This document shows positions 7,512-15,141 of a stretch of DNA of 64,000 nt, piece by piece; position 1 is the stretch's first letter; each line of letters begins with the position of its first letter. Source of the stretch: Oscillospiraceae bacterium (GTDB lineage Bacteria > Bacillota > Clostridia > Oscillospirales > Ruminococcaceae); contig CAAGJO010000032.1 of the NCBI GenBank assembly GCA_900770285.1, positions 1 through 64,000 on the forward strand, read 5' to 3'. The position numbers and the translations under genes are program-made. The notes under the pieces are model-generated. The model was given only the letters and a program-made list of their open reading frames with translations, was not told the origin of the DNA and did no database searches.

Positions 7512-9788
7512 TTATGGTTTTTTGATTTTCTGCACCAGATATGTAGCCAATGCAAAAATGAGTTGATATATCAGAATCAGCGTAGGCGTTATCTGAGAAA
7601 AAGCCCCTGTAATCATCATTATCAGCGCCAAAACAATGCCAAGAACTGTTGAACCAAACTGAATTGCAATTCCCAGAGATGAAATGAGCTTTAACCGCTT
7701 TGCACCAATAATAAGCATTGCAAATGAAGGAAAATGTCCCGAACAAATCATAGATGCCGAAACGCTTGGCTGATATTCTGTCTGTTTCTCATACTCTTTG
7801 TGATATCTGAATGAAAGCATCTTAACAGAAGAAGGCAATATATCAAACAATTCTGCAAGAAATGTCTGATTGATAAAACCGTCAGAAGTTTTTACAATGA
7901 TCCTGATATCCTCCTGCTCCAACTGCTGAAGCCAACGTGAAACCGAAAGACTCGCATTTGCTCGTATAACAAACAGCGTTGACACAACTCCAGAAATAGA
8001 AAGATACACCACAATATTGCCCTTTGAATATTCTGCCTCTTTTGCAAGTGTGGGCAAACCGTCAATAGAGTGATTTTCCATAAGCTCACGGGTTCCAAAC
8101 AACACACGTTTATTTTGAATCCAGCCGCAAAGTCCCAATCCGTCTTCATATATATAGCTCTCAACAGGATAAAGCATTTCAGTTTTGCCCCTGAGCATTT
8201 TATAAAAAGTAGGTGATAAAATGCTGTTAGCCTGACATGAAAGACTGGCTGCCATCAGGATACATTCTTCAATCGGCGTTGAGCTGAAAAGCTTCAGATT
8301 TACCAGGTCTACCATTCCGTTAGGGAAAAGATCTTCTGCATCAACCAGCACGGAATTTGTATCAGCAAATTCTTCAACAGAAGAATATCCAAGCATAACT
8401 GCGGAATATCTCAGATACTTTTTAGACGCATTAGCCAGAGGTAGATTTACCACAAGCATTAACGCAAGGGATGAGCCAATTGAAATTGTACCTGAAAATG
8501 CCGCCAGCATAACAAACAGTTTTGGAATCAATCCTGCTGCATGTCGGTCAAAGAACAATGACAAAACACCTACAACAAGGGCTGCTATACAAATTATCGG
8601 AGTTGCTTTGCCTGCAAATCTGTCGGCGATATCAGAAGAATAGGAATTCTTCATAAAATCCTTAATAAACTCAGTTTTACGCATAGTTGCAAGCTCAGGA
8701 AAGTCATTGAGCATTCCTCTTGTAAACTTCCCTGCAACGTCTTCATCATTTACATTTACAACACCGTATCTATCATACTCTCCGACAGCAAAGCTGAAGT
8801 TCCTTTCTGCACGTTTTACGATAAGCAGCTTGCCCAATGTATTAAATACCAGTCCTGCAATGGAAACAGACATATACATATGGAAAAATCCGTTTTGTAT
8901 AACTTCCGGTTTAAACAGCATTACAATTCCGATAATGGTTGAAACGAATATTCCTAGTCCTGACAGACTATCGCAGTCCGCTTTTTTCTTGAACAGATTT
9001 TTTATTCCCGCAAGCAAAACTGTATAGGAAACACCAATAGAAATAATGCCTAAAATAGTATTAGTGAAAACATACGCCGCAGGATTGATTGCTTTGTCAA
9101 AGGCTCTTACAATAGTTAAGCCCAGATCGTTTCCCAAAGTTACAATCAGACTAAAAAGAAATGTTACAGCCAGAACAATCAAGCGCATAACAAGATTATT
9201 TTTAACCTGAACAATATCCTGCATAATTTCAGTCGATTGGTCAAAACTCTCGAATTCTTTTTGTCCGCCTGAATTTTCTTCCGACTCACTTTCTTTACTG
9301 CTGTCAGAACGTTCTTTGGTTTTAAGTTTAAAGCTGTCAATTTTCTTCTGTCTTTTTTCATAAATAATTCTTGCTTTTTCTTCTTCAGATGCATCAGCAG
9401 GAATTTCAACAGCTTTATCAAATTCAGCCGTCTTAGGAATAACCTTTCCCTCAAGTCCCATATCAATATCCTTAACATTCGGGCGGTTTACAGGAGTTAC
9501 CGGCTGAGATTTTGCGGTATTAAGTTTTCTCCTTTTCTTCATAATGCTGTCAACATGCTGAGAATGTTTACTCTCGCCGGGTACTTCTGACTTTTCAGCA
9601 GCACCTTCGTTATTAGCAGACTTATTGGTACTATGTAAGTCAGGCTGCACTTTTGTGTTTTCTTTATCTGATAATTTTCTGTCATCAGAATTTGCTTTTT
9701 TATCAGCAGCTTTATCTTTATTTTCTGTATTAGATGAACGCTTAGAATATTCTTCTAAAATATCGTCCAAGGAAAATTTATCCGCCAT
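7512..9788 (-). CDS. P-type-ATPase-like membrane protein lacking catalytic motifs
   Basis: 758 aa. Residues 1-190 are a charged, probably disordered cytoplasmic region rich in Lys, Asp, Ser and Glu. After that the order follows heavy-metal (P1B-like) ATPases: membrane helices about 200-325, an ADRFAGKATPI segment (389-399), a helix pair where the CPC motif belongs (here SIGSSLALML), an N-domain-like G.CGWIQNKRVLFGTRELM, and C-terminal helices 695-755. The phosphorylation motif DKTGT is replaced by DAEDL (Asp483 retained), TGD by TSD (634-636), and the hinge GDGxNDAP is absent. ATP-driven transport is therefore not expected; it may sense, bind or partner. No in-frame start exists above 9788 because TAA lies two codons upstream, yet the strong AAAGGAGG is over 30 bases away. 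A promoterless link to rlmB suggests a two-gene unit. Confidence 0.8.
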   Translation of the reverse strand: MADKFSLDDILEEYSKRSSNTENKDKAADKKANSDDRKLSDKENTKVQPDLHSTNKSANNEGAAEKSEVPGESKHSQHVDSIMKKRRKLNTAKSQPVTPVNRPNVKDIDMGLEGKVIPKTAEFDKAVEIPADASEEEKARIIYEKRQKKIDSFKLKTKERSDSSKESESEENSGGQKEFESFDQSTEIMQDIVQVKNNLVMRLIVLAVTFLFSLIVTLGNDLGLTIVRAFDKAINPAAYVFTNTILGIISIGVSYTVLLAGIKNLFKKKADCDSLSGLGIFVSTIIGIVMLFKPEVIQNGFFHMYMSVSIAGLVFNTLGKLLIVKRAERNFSFAVGEYDRYGVVNVNDEDVAGKFTRGMLNDFPELATMRKTEFIKDFMKNSYSSDIADRFAGKATPIICIAALVVGVLSLFFDRHAAGLIPKLFVMLAAFSGTISIGSSLALMLVVNLPLANASKKYLRYSAVMLGYSSVEEFADTNSVLVDAEDLFPNGMVDLVNLKLFSSTPIEECILMAASLSCQANSILSPTFYKMLRGKTEMLYPVESYIYEDGLGLCGWIQNKRVLFGTRELMENHSIDGLPTLAKEAEYSKGNIVVYLSISGVVSTLFVIRANASLSVSRWLQQLEQEDIRIIVKTSDGFINQTFLAELFDILPSSVKMLSFRYHKEYEKQTEYQPSVSASMICSGHFPSFAMLIIGAKRLKLISSLGIAIQFGSTVLGIVLALIMMITGAFSQITPTLILIYQLIFALATYLVQKIKKP

Positions 9789-9853
9789 ATTTTAGATAAT
9801 GCCTCATAATGAAGCATATCCTCCTTTCGATATTTATCTGTATAATTACAAAA

Positions 9854-10645
9854 TTATTTCAGAGCCTTACGCTGTTTTACGACTTCATACATAAATATAC
9901 CTGCCGCAACAGAAGCGTTAAGAGATGTTATTTTGCCGTTCATAGGCAAGCTCAAAAGAAAATCGCATTTATCTTTTAGAAGTCTGCCCATTCCAAAGCC
10001 TTCCGAACCAACAATAAGACCAATAGGTCCGTCCAACTTCACGGTTGAATAATCTTCACCCTCGCCGTCAGTTCCGTATATCCACACGCCGTTCTTCTTT
10101 AACATATCAACAGCGGATGCAAGATTAGCAACCCTTGCAACAGGCAGCCAGCTTGCAGCACCTGCGGAAGTTTTGAATACAGTATGATTAAGAGATGCCG
10201 TTCTGCGTTTTGGAATAATAACGCCATGTGCTCCGGCAGCTTCCGCTGTACGGATTATAGCACCAAGATTATGCGGATCGGCAATTTCATCGCAAATTAT
10301 AATAAAAGGATCTTCACCCTTATTTGATGCAATATCCAGAATATCCTGGACCGAAACATACTCAGCACATGCACCAACAGCAATTACTCCCTGATGAGAT
10401 GCTCCTCTGCTCATTCCGTTGAGTTTTTGCTCGGTAACTTTTTTTACAGGAATACCACGCTCAGATGCCATACTGCAAATATGATTAATGGAACCTCCAG
10501 CCTGAGAATTAACAAAAATCATATCTATAAGCTTGTCAGCTTTTAAAGCTTCCAACACAGGATTTCTGCCTATAATATAATCAGATTCATTATTATCAAA
10601 ATTATCTTTATTTTTTTCTTTGGGTTTATAATTTTTATTATACAT
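9854..10645 (-). CDS. rlmB: 23S rRNA (guanosine-2'-O-)-methyltransferase RlmB
   Basis: SpoU/TrmH-family enzyme that methylates the ribose of G2251-type guanosines in the 23S P-loop. 263 aa. A basic N-terminal tail is followed by the substrate-binding domain starting at IIGRNPVLEAL. The SPOUT domain carries motif 1 DPHNLGAIIRTAEAAG, motif 2 GLIVGSEGFGM and motif 3 LPMNGKITSLNASVAA, which form the trefoil knot that binds S-adenosylmethionine. All key residues are present. A TrmH-type tRNA methylase is less likely given the N-terminal domain. Transcription probably continues into the ATPase-like gene 65 bases downstream. Confidence 0.93.
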   Translation of the reverse strand: MYNKNYKPKEKNKDNFDNNESDYIIGRNPVLEALKADKLIDMIFVNSQAGGSINHICSMASERGIPVKKVTEQKLNGMSRGASHQGVIAVGACAEYVSVQDILDIASNKGEDPFIIICDEIADPHNLGAIIRTAEAAGAHGVIIPKRRTASLNHTVFKTSAGAASWLPVARVANLASAVDMLKKNGVWIYGTDGEGEDYSTVKLDGPIGLIVGSEGFGMGRLLKDKCDFLLSLPMNGKITSLNASVAAGIFMYEVVKQRKALK

Positions 10646-10687
10646 ATTCTACTCTGCCCTTACACAAATATATCATTATTATAGCAC

Positions 10688-10726
10688 AAAAATCCTCAAA
10701 AGCCAATAGCAAACGAGGATTTTTTT
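10688..10726 (-). terminator. Terminator of the 90-aa membrane protein gene
   Basis: On the minus strand AAAATCCTC and GAGGATTTTT form a stem around a 17-base loop, ending in a T run. A/T-run symmetry allows action on both strands. Confidence 0.7.
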
Positions 10727-10755
10727 ATGAATTAAATATTTTTTATTATTACTGA

Positions 10756-11028
10756 CTAAATAAGTGGCAATAATTGTATAAATGAAAAAACGATTACAGC
10801 AAAAGCCAAAGCAATTGAAAAAGCATAAATCCAAAAAGCTTTCCGACGGTAAAACGGCACTTTTCCAAAGGAACTCATTACAGCGCTGTAATATTCTGTA
10901 GCTTTTCTGTTAATTAAATTTGGTGCAATATTTTTGTTTTCAGGTTTAACGAACAACAGAATTTTATCAAAACATTCATTATTTGGACATTTAATTTCAA
11001 TGATTTGTTTATTAATTCCTTTCAGCAT
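10756..11028 (-). CDS. 90-aa protein with C-terminal membrane helix, unknown function
   Basis: No family recognised. Residues 1-60 are soluble with one CPNNEC pair; residues 66-88 form a single hydrophobic helix after a basic stretch (FYRRK), so the N-terminus is predicted to face the cytoplasm. CGGAGTG lies about 11 bases before the ATG. A terminator follows. It is probably a monocistronic small gene; the absence of homologues I can name keeps confidence moderate. Confidence 0.6.
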   Translation of the reverse strand: MLKGINKQIIEIKCPNNECFDKILLFVKPENKNIAPNLINRKATEYYSAVMSSFGKVPFYRRKAFWIYAFSIALAFAVIVFSFIQLLPLI

Positions 11029-11106
11029 TATACAAATTCACTCCGTTTTTTAATAATTTTGAACTTTATAGATATTATTGTCAATTTATGTTACTTATAT
11101 TCTGAG

Positions 11107-11349
11107 TTATCAACAAAATGTTAATAACTCTGTTGAAAACGGATTTTCATCTTTCAAAACAGTTGAAAACCTTGTTGAAAAGGTTGAAAACTCCTTGATT
11201 TTTCTACATTTCCAATGTTTAAAGTTATCAACAAGTCTTAAAAAAGGTACTTATTTTTTAGTTATTTACCAGTATCAACCATAAAATTCACAAAAAATTA
11301 CTAACTTATTATGAACGCAGCACACACCTGATATAAACCTTGTTGAAAA
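11107..11349. other. Gene-free region with clustered DnaA-box-like 9-mers
   Basis: The 490-bp gap 11029-11519 holds no credible gene. It contains TTATCAACA at 11107-11115 and 11225-11233, the inverted TGTTAATAA at 11119-11127, TGTTGAAAA at 11131-11139 and 11341-11349, and further GTTGAAAA copies at about 11161-11190. TTATCAACA differs by one base from the DnaA-box consensus TTATCCACA. Flanking genes are not dnaA, dnaN or rpmH, so this is either a DnaA-titrating/regulatory cluster or an unusual origin. A plus-strand open frame of 68 codons here is repeat-derived, not a gene. Confidence 0.4.
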
Positions 11350-11519
11350 GCACCGAAAACACAAGCTCCCACAACTTTATGAATTTGTTTTGATTATTGT
11401 TTACAAATTAGTTACAGAAGTACAGAAATTTTACCCATTAATTACATCAGCTTTGAAATTAACAGGGTTATATTTAGTATAGTCCAAAAAAGGGTACGAA
11501 TATACATAGAATGAATATT

Positions 11520-12200
11520 TTATCTTGTAGTCAGGAATTTTATTGTTCTTTCAATGGAATCTTTTGAATTCCCCCAGTCATTGCTGTCTGCATTATGATA
11601 ATCATACATATCACAGTAATGAGATACATCTTTTATCAAAGTATCAAGATATTTTCCCACGAGTTTATTGCAGGAATCAATAAAAATTTTCTGATACTTT
11701 TTATCCATATTGTTTTCGCTCTGTTCAATAAGCATTTCATAATGAGGCAGACACAGCATTTCCTGCTCATCAAACTGATTTCTGAAATTCTTGTCTTTCT
11801 CGAACATCTCAAAAAACGTGACAAGAATTCGTGACATTCCCCATTCAATCTTATTGCATATAAAGCAATCATTATTTATAGCTGAAACCTTTTTCTTTTT
11901 GGCATCTTTCTTTTCAAAAACGCTTTTATGCTCATAAATATTCTTCTGGATATACTGCAAATGAGATTGAATTACCAATGCAAGCGGCAGACTGTTCCTG
12001 CCTTTTCTCATCATCTCAAAATGCTCTTTGCAAAAACCTTGCTTGTTGGTTTCAATCCGCACATCGGGTTCCATCATCGCTGCACCCATTATGTACTCAA
12101 CAGCTCTCTCCTCAAGCATATCTCTCATTCTGCATATAGGACATCCGCATTTGGGGTCCATAATTTCATCCAATGGTATTGTAAGTAAGCTGGCTCTCAT
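11520..12200 (-). CDS. DUF6062 family cysteine-pair protein
   Basis: 226 aa, starting at the ATG at 12200 because AGGAGGTC lies six bases upstream; an ATG 21 bases earlier has no such site. It has an N-terminal CGCPIC (Cys18, 20, 23) with a following CKEH, and a second half beginning CFIC with CLPHYE. This twofold Cys-x2-Cys...Cys-x-x-His layout suggests two related metal- or disulfide-binding units. It fits the uncharacterised DUF6062 family of clostridia. No membrane segment. Divergent from the 8-oxoguanine glycosylase gene with a 100-bp gap. Confidence 0.8.
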   Translation of the reverse strand: MRASLLTIPLDEIMDPKCGCPICRMRDMLEERAVEYIMGAAMMEPDVRIETNKQGFCKEHFEMMRKGRNSLPLALVIQSHLQYIQKNIYEHKSVFEKKDAKKKKVSAINNDCFICNKIEWGMSRILVTFFEMFEKDKNFRNQFDEQEMLCLPHYEMLIEQSENNMDKKYQKIFIDSCNKLVGKYLDTLIKDVSHYCDMYDYHNADSNDWGNSKDSIERTIKFLTTR

Positions 12201-12234
12201 ATCTGACCTCCTAAATATCAAGTTTTTAATTTCA

Positions 12235-12263
12235 TTGCTTTTTTTACTTAATTATAGTATAAT
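12235..12263 (+). promoter_or_regulatory. Promoter of the 8-oxoguanine glycosylase gene
   Basis: TTGCTT (12235-12240), 17-bp spacer, TATAAT (12258-12263), 37 bases before the ATG. Confidence 0.65.
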
Positions 12264-12300
12264 ATTTTTAAGATTTAATTTCAAGTGATGAGGTAATATT

Positions 12301-13113
12301 ATGGACTATAAAATTGACGGAAACGATATAATCTTAAAACAAAATGATTTTGCTTTAGACGATACCCTTGACTGCGGTCAGGCTTTCAGGTGGACTAAAG
12401 TTGATAATAACACATATACCGGTTCCTTTTTCAATACATACCTGAAAATTTCCGAGGAAAATAAAAAAGACGGAACATTCCGTCTTTATGATACAAACGA
12501 AGAAGATTTTCTTAATATCTGGTACGATTATTTTGACCTTGGAACAGATTACGGCGAGCTTAAGCGGCAGTTCTCAGAAGATGAAACACTATCAAAAGCC
12601 TGCTGTTATGCCGGAGGAATAAGAATTCTGAAACAAAATTCCTGGGAGGCTTTATCCTCATTTATCATTTCTCAAAACAACAACATTCCCCGCATCAAAG
12701 GAATAATAAACCGCCTTTGCGAACATTACAGCTGCTATCCGACTGCTGAACAAATGTCTTCAGAAACAGTTGAAAGCCTAAGCTATTTACGCTCAGGCTT
12801 TCGTGCAAAATATATTGTTGACGCCGTAGAAAAGATTAATTCAGAAGTTCTGAATCTTGATGAAATCAAATCTATGCCTATTGATAATGCAAGAGAAGCA
12901 TTAAAGACAATTAAGGGCGTTGGACCAAAAGTGGCAGAATGTGTATTACTCTTTGGAATGTACCGTATAGAAGCATTTCCAATTGACGTCTGGGTCAAGC
13001 GTGTTATGCAGCGCTGGTATCCCAACGGTCTGCCGAAATGCGTAAAAGGCTATGAAGGAATAGCACAGCAATATCTTTTCCACTACATCAGAAATACCAA
13101 TCAGGATATTTAA
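12301..13113 (+). CDS. ogg: 8-oxoguanine DNA glycosylase/AP lyase (OGG1 type)
   Basis: Excises oxidised guanine opposite cytosine. 270 aa. N-terminal domain marker DCGQAFRW (24-31) and insertion-side QNNNIPRI (125-132). The helix-hairpin-helix GVGPKVAECV has the Schiff-base Lys210, and the catalytic Asp229 is in FPIDVWVKR. This set is the eukaryote-like OGG1 family that many clostridia carry in place of MutM. Start at 12301 with GAGGT upstream. Single gene between two divergent/convergent units. Confidence 0.93.
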   Translation: MDYKIDGNDIILKQNDFALDDTLDCGQAFRWTKVDNNTYTGSFFNTYLKISEENKKDGTFRLYDTNEEDFLNIWYDYFDLGTDYGELKRQFSEDETLSKACCYAGGIRILKQNSWEALSSFIISQNNNIPRIKGIINRLCEHYSCYPTAEQMSSETVESLSYLRSGFRAKYIVDAVEKINSEVLNLDEIKSMPIDNAREALKTIKGVGPKVAECVLLFGMYRIEAFPIDVWVKRVMQRWYPNGLPKCVKGYEGIAQQYLFHYIRNTNQDI

Positions 13114-13156
13114 TCATTTCAATAAAAGTTTGCCACGTCACACCATAGGTGGTATA

Positions 13157-14602
13157 TCATACATAATTTATATTATCCAGCAGCTGATTTTTTATGTTCC
13201 AAAGCTTTTCAGATAAGTCAACATAATAGGTATGAGGATTTTCAAAACGCTTGATTTCATCCCAAAGTGTATCAACCTGCTCTTTGCAGTATTTGCAGAT
13301 TTCATCATAAGACGGCTTGTCATATACAAGATTGCCGCCTTTAAAAATTGGAATCTGCATTTCTTTTGCGTGAAAATTTGTAACAGTTTTCTTTTTCCAT
13401 TTATAGTTCTTGTCAAACAACACTAATTCTTTGCTGTCATTAATGGTTTCATCATAAACGCAAAGTTGATCAGCTATAGCTTTTCCAGTTTCTTTGTCAT
13501 AAAGTCGATACAGCTTTTTAAAGTGAGGTTCTGTAATTTTCGACACATTTTCAGATACTTTTATTTTCGGTATAATATTTCCCTGCTCATCTTCAACAGC
13601 TACAAGCTTGTATACTCCCCCAAACACAGGCTGAGATTTTGAAGTGATAAGTCTTTCACCTACACCGAAAAGATCAACCTTTGCTCCCTGAAAAATCATG
13701 TCTCTTATAAGATATTCGTCAAGGGAATTGGATGCAACAATTCTGCAGTCTTCATATCCTGCGTCATCAAGCATTTTTCTCGCCTTTTTAGACAAGTAGG
13801 TTATATCTCCAGAATCTATTCTTATACCTTTCGGTCTGACGCCCAAAGGTTTTAAAATATTGTCAAAAGCTTTAATAGCATTCGGTATACCGCTTTTCAG
13901 AACATTATAGGTATCTACAAGGAGTATTACATCATCAGGATAGCACTTACAGTATGCTTCAAATGCCGCATATTCGCTGTCAAACATCTGTACCCATGAA
14001 TGTGCCATAGTACCCGTAGCTTTAAAACCGAAAAGCTGGTCTGTAAGAGTACATGCCGTACCTGCACATCCTCCTATACCTGCGGCTCTTGCACCAAGTA
14101 TTGCTGCGTCAGGGCCGTGAGCTCTTCTTGAACCAAATTCAGATACAGCTCTGCCGTCGGCGGCACGCACAATTCTATTGGCTTTTGTAGCAATTAAAGA
14201 CTGATGATTTATACAAATAAGTATAAATGTTTCCAGAAGCTGTGCCTCAAATGCTTTTCCTCTTACAGTTATAATAGGCTCGTTAGGAAAAACTACCGTC
14301 CCCTCAGGCACTGCATAAATATCTCCTGTAAATTTAAAATCTTTCAGATAGTTCAAGAAATCCTCTGAAAAACATTTCTTTCCACGCAAGAATTCTATAT
14401 CTTCATCTGAAAAATGAAGGTTCTCCACATATTCAATTATCTGCTCCAATCCACAGGCTATGGCAAAGCCGCCGTTATCGGGAATTTTTCTGAAAAAAAC
14501 ATCAAAATAACATATATTATCCTGCATACCGCTGACAAAATATCCATTGCCCATAGTCAGCTCATAAAAATCGCACAGCATAGTATAATTCAACTGATTC
14601 AT
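13157..14602 (-). CDS. pncB: Nicotinate phosphoribosyltransferase
   Basis: Joins nicotinate and PRPP to give nicotinate mononucleotide in NAD salvage. 481 aa. Recognisable type-II phosphoribosyltransferase segments: LCDFYELTMGNGYF at the N-terminus, FGSRRAHGPDAAILGARAA, GTMAHSWVQMF (phosphorylated-His region), and RIDSGDITYLSKKAR. The start codon overlaps the pncA stop by four bases (ATGA), so the two are translationally coupled and their products act in succession. Confidence 0.96.
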   Translation of the reverse strand: MNQLNYTMLCDFYELTMGNGYFVSGMQDNICYFDVFFRKIPDNGGFAIACGLEQIIEYVENLHFSDEDIEFLRGKKCFSEDFLNYLKDFKFTGDIYAVPEGTVVFPNEPIITVRGKAFEAQLLETFILICINHQSLIATKANRIVRAADGRAVSEFGSRRAHGPDAAILGARAAGIGGCAGTACTLTDQLFGFKATGTMAHSWVQMFDSEYAAFEAYCKCYPDDVILLVDTYNVLKSGIPNAIKAFDNILKPLGVRPKGIRIDSGDITYLSKKARKMLDDAGYEDCRIVASNSLDEYLIRDMIFQGAKVDLFGVGERLITSKSQPVFGGVYKLVAVEDEQGNIIPKIKVSENVSKITEPHFKKLYRLYDKETGKAIADQLCVYDETINDSKELVLFDKNYKWKKKTVTNFHAKEMQIPIFKGGNLVYDKPSYDEICKYCKEQVDTLWDEIKRFENPHTYYVDLSEKLWNIKNQLLDNINYV

Positions 14603-15129
14603 AGCTTACCTCCAATAACCTTTATTTGCAGTCCCTGCATAACATCAAGACATTTCTTGTTCATTTCTTTGTCAAAGCTGTCAGTACAAGCTGCGTCTAC
14701 TGTTATTATAGCCTCCGGCAATGCTGATTTTACCATAATTGCATTAGAAATAACACAAATATTCGACACAAGACCTACAATTTCCACATTATCAAAAGGC
14801 TTGTCCTTTAGATAATTCGCAAGCTCCAAAGACGGAAACGTCGGCTTTTCAAAAATCATATCACCCTCACGAAATGCAAGAGCAGTTTTACCGTAAAGCT
14901 TATGACCGTCAGTTCCTTTAATGCAATGCTCCACAGGAAGATTTTTGCCCTCCTGAGTACCAAGATAGTCTTTACTGTGCGTATCCATGGTAAAAATCAC
15001 CTTGTCGCCGTTTTCATGATACAATTCAATTTTTTCGGCAATTTTTTCATCAAGCAGTTCGGCTCCCGGAAAACCCAGAGAGCCGTCTACAAAATCATTT
15101 TGATAATCTACAACAATAAGCAGTTTCAT
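14599..15129 (-). CDS. pncA: Nicotinamidase (isochorismatase family)
   Basis: Hydrolyses nicotinamide to nicotinate for the next enzyme in the operon. 176 aa. Catalytic triad Asp8 (VDYQNDF), Lys95 (EKPTF) and Cys125 (SNICV); metal ligands Asp49 and His51 (MDTHSKDYL) with His68. The isochorismatase family is broad, but the overlap with pncB supports the nicotinamidase call. It starts 12 bases after the stop of the Na+/Pi symporter gene. Confidence 0.94.
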   Translation of the reverse strand: MKLLIVVDYQNDFVDGSLGFPGAELLDEKIAEKIELYHENGDKVIFTMDTHSKDYLGTQEGKNLPVEHCIKGTDGHKLYGKTALAFREGDMIFEKPTFPSLELANYLKDKPFDNVEIVGLVSNICVISNAIMVKSALPEAIITVDAACTDSFDKEMNKKCLDVMQGLQIKVIGGKL

Positions 15130-15141
15130 TTTTACTCCACA

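Noticed and set aside
11078..11284. 68-codon plus-strand frame
   Set aside because: It starts without a ribosome site and is made of the repeated TTGAAAAC/TTATCAAC sequences; better read as DnaA-box-like DNA.
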